The position numbers and the translations under genes were made by a program. The notes under the pieces were generated by a model. That model did no database searches, was not told the DNA's origin, and saw only the letters and a list, made by a program, of their open reading frames with translations. From NCBI GenBank assembly GCA_003278065.1, contig QCHE01000003.1, forward strand, positions 19,412 through 83,411: a stretch of DNA of 64,000 bases. The letters run 5' to 3'. Shown in pieces: positions 63,583 to 64,000 of the stretch; the stretch's first letter is position 1; each line of letters starts with the position of its first letter. Source of the stretch: Pelagibacteraceae bacterium AG-390-O04 (lineage in GTDB: Bacteria > Pseudomonadota > Alphaproteobacteria > Pelagibacterales > Pelagibacteraceae).

Positions 63583-64000
63583 ATGTCAGAATTTATAAAA
63601 ATTGCAGTAGATGCAATGGGTGGTGATGGCTCACCAAAAAAAGTTATTGATGGGATCGTTTTTAATCACAAATCTAATCAGAAAAATTTTTTTAAAATCT
63701 TTGGTGATGGTAATCAAATAGCAGATCTTATTAAAAATAAAATCAGTAAAGAATTTTTTGAAATATTTCACACAGAAAAAAAAATTAAAAGTACCGATAG
63801 TCCTCTAGAAGGCGCTAAAAGAGGTAAAGACACAAGTATGTGGCTTGCAGTACAAAGTGTTAAAGAAAAAAAAGCTGACATAGTAATTTCAGCAGGAAAC
63901 ACAGGAGCGCTACTTGTTGTATCAAAATTGAATTTAAAGATGTTAGAGAATATAGATAAACCAGCACTTTCTGCTTTATGGCCTAATAAAAAAGGAATGA
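63583..64000 (+). CDS. plsX: Phosphate acyltransferase PlsX, N-terminal part (truncated by window end)
   Basis: MSEFIKIAVDAMGGDGSPKKVIDGI...SPLEGAKRGKDTSMWLAVQSVKEKKADIVISAGNTGALL. Confidence 0.95.
   Translation, partial: MSEFIKIAVDAMGGDGSPKKVIDGIVFNHKSNQKNFFKIFGDGNQIADLIKNKISKEFFEIFHTEKKIKSTDSPLEGAKRGKDTSMWLAVQSVKEKKADIVISAGNTGALLVVSKLNLKMLENIDKPALSALWPNKKGM

Noticed and set aside
1-64000. CRISPR arrays, transposases, prophage genes, toxin-antitoxin or defence systems
   Set aside because: No regularly spaced repeats and no corresponding protein motifs were seen in either strand's ORFs.

Overview
AT-rich, very gene-dense bacterial chromosome segment. Gene content and order resemble a streamlined marine alphaproteobacterium of the SAR11/Pelagibacter type (inferred from content, not searched). 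The window opens inside rpsJ and runs through a nearly complete S10-spc-alpha ribosomal protein cluster (rplC to rplQ, with secY, adk, rpoA; no rpmD at the expected place). It continues through housekeeping genes: rluC-like, lipB, mgtE, panC, galU/ugd, topA, plsY, pyrC-like/pyrB, ruvX, gatCAB, trhO and a MATE transporter. Next come a secreted nuclease, a two-gene amino-acid ABC module, a heterotetrameric sarcosine oxidase operon (soxBDAG), a small surface-glycan-like block ending at tRNA-Ser(GCT), slt, dapA, smpB, folK, spoT, pyrE, pdxJ, acpS, lepB, rnc, recO, hemB, a 2OG-Fe(II) hydroxylase-like gene, rpiB, glyA, nrdR, a riboflavin operon, nusB, thiL, hppA, bamE, a Cbp3-like chaperone, rpmF and partial plsX. 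No mobile elements, CRISPR or rRNA were seen. Points worth a second look: a GT-C-like/DPM1-like/CDP-paratose-epimerase-like block next to tRNA-Ser; the inverted-repeat-rich hemB/hydroxylase intergenic region; degenerate enzyme domains (PyrX-like dihydroorotase, RibBX); a shortened SpoT/Rsh; an NrdR with a CxC second zinc knuckle; divergent gene pairs with almost no intergenic DNA; and long poly-A tracts inside essential genes.
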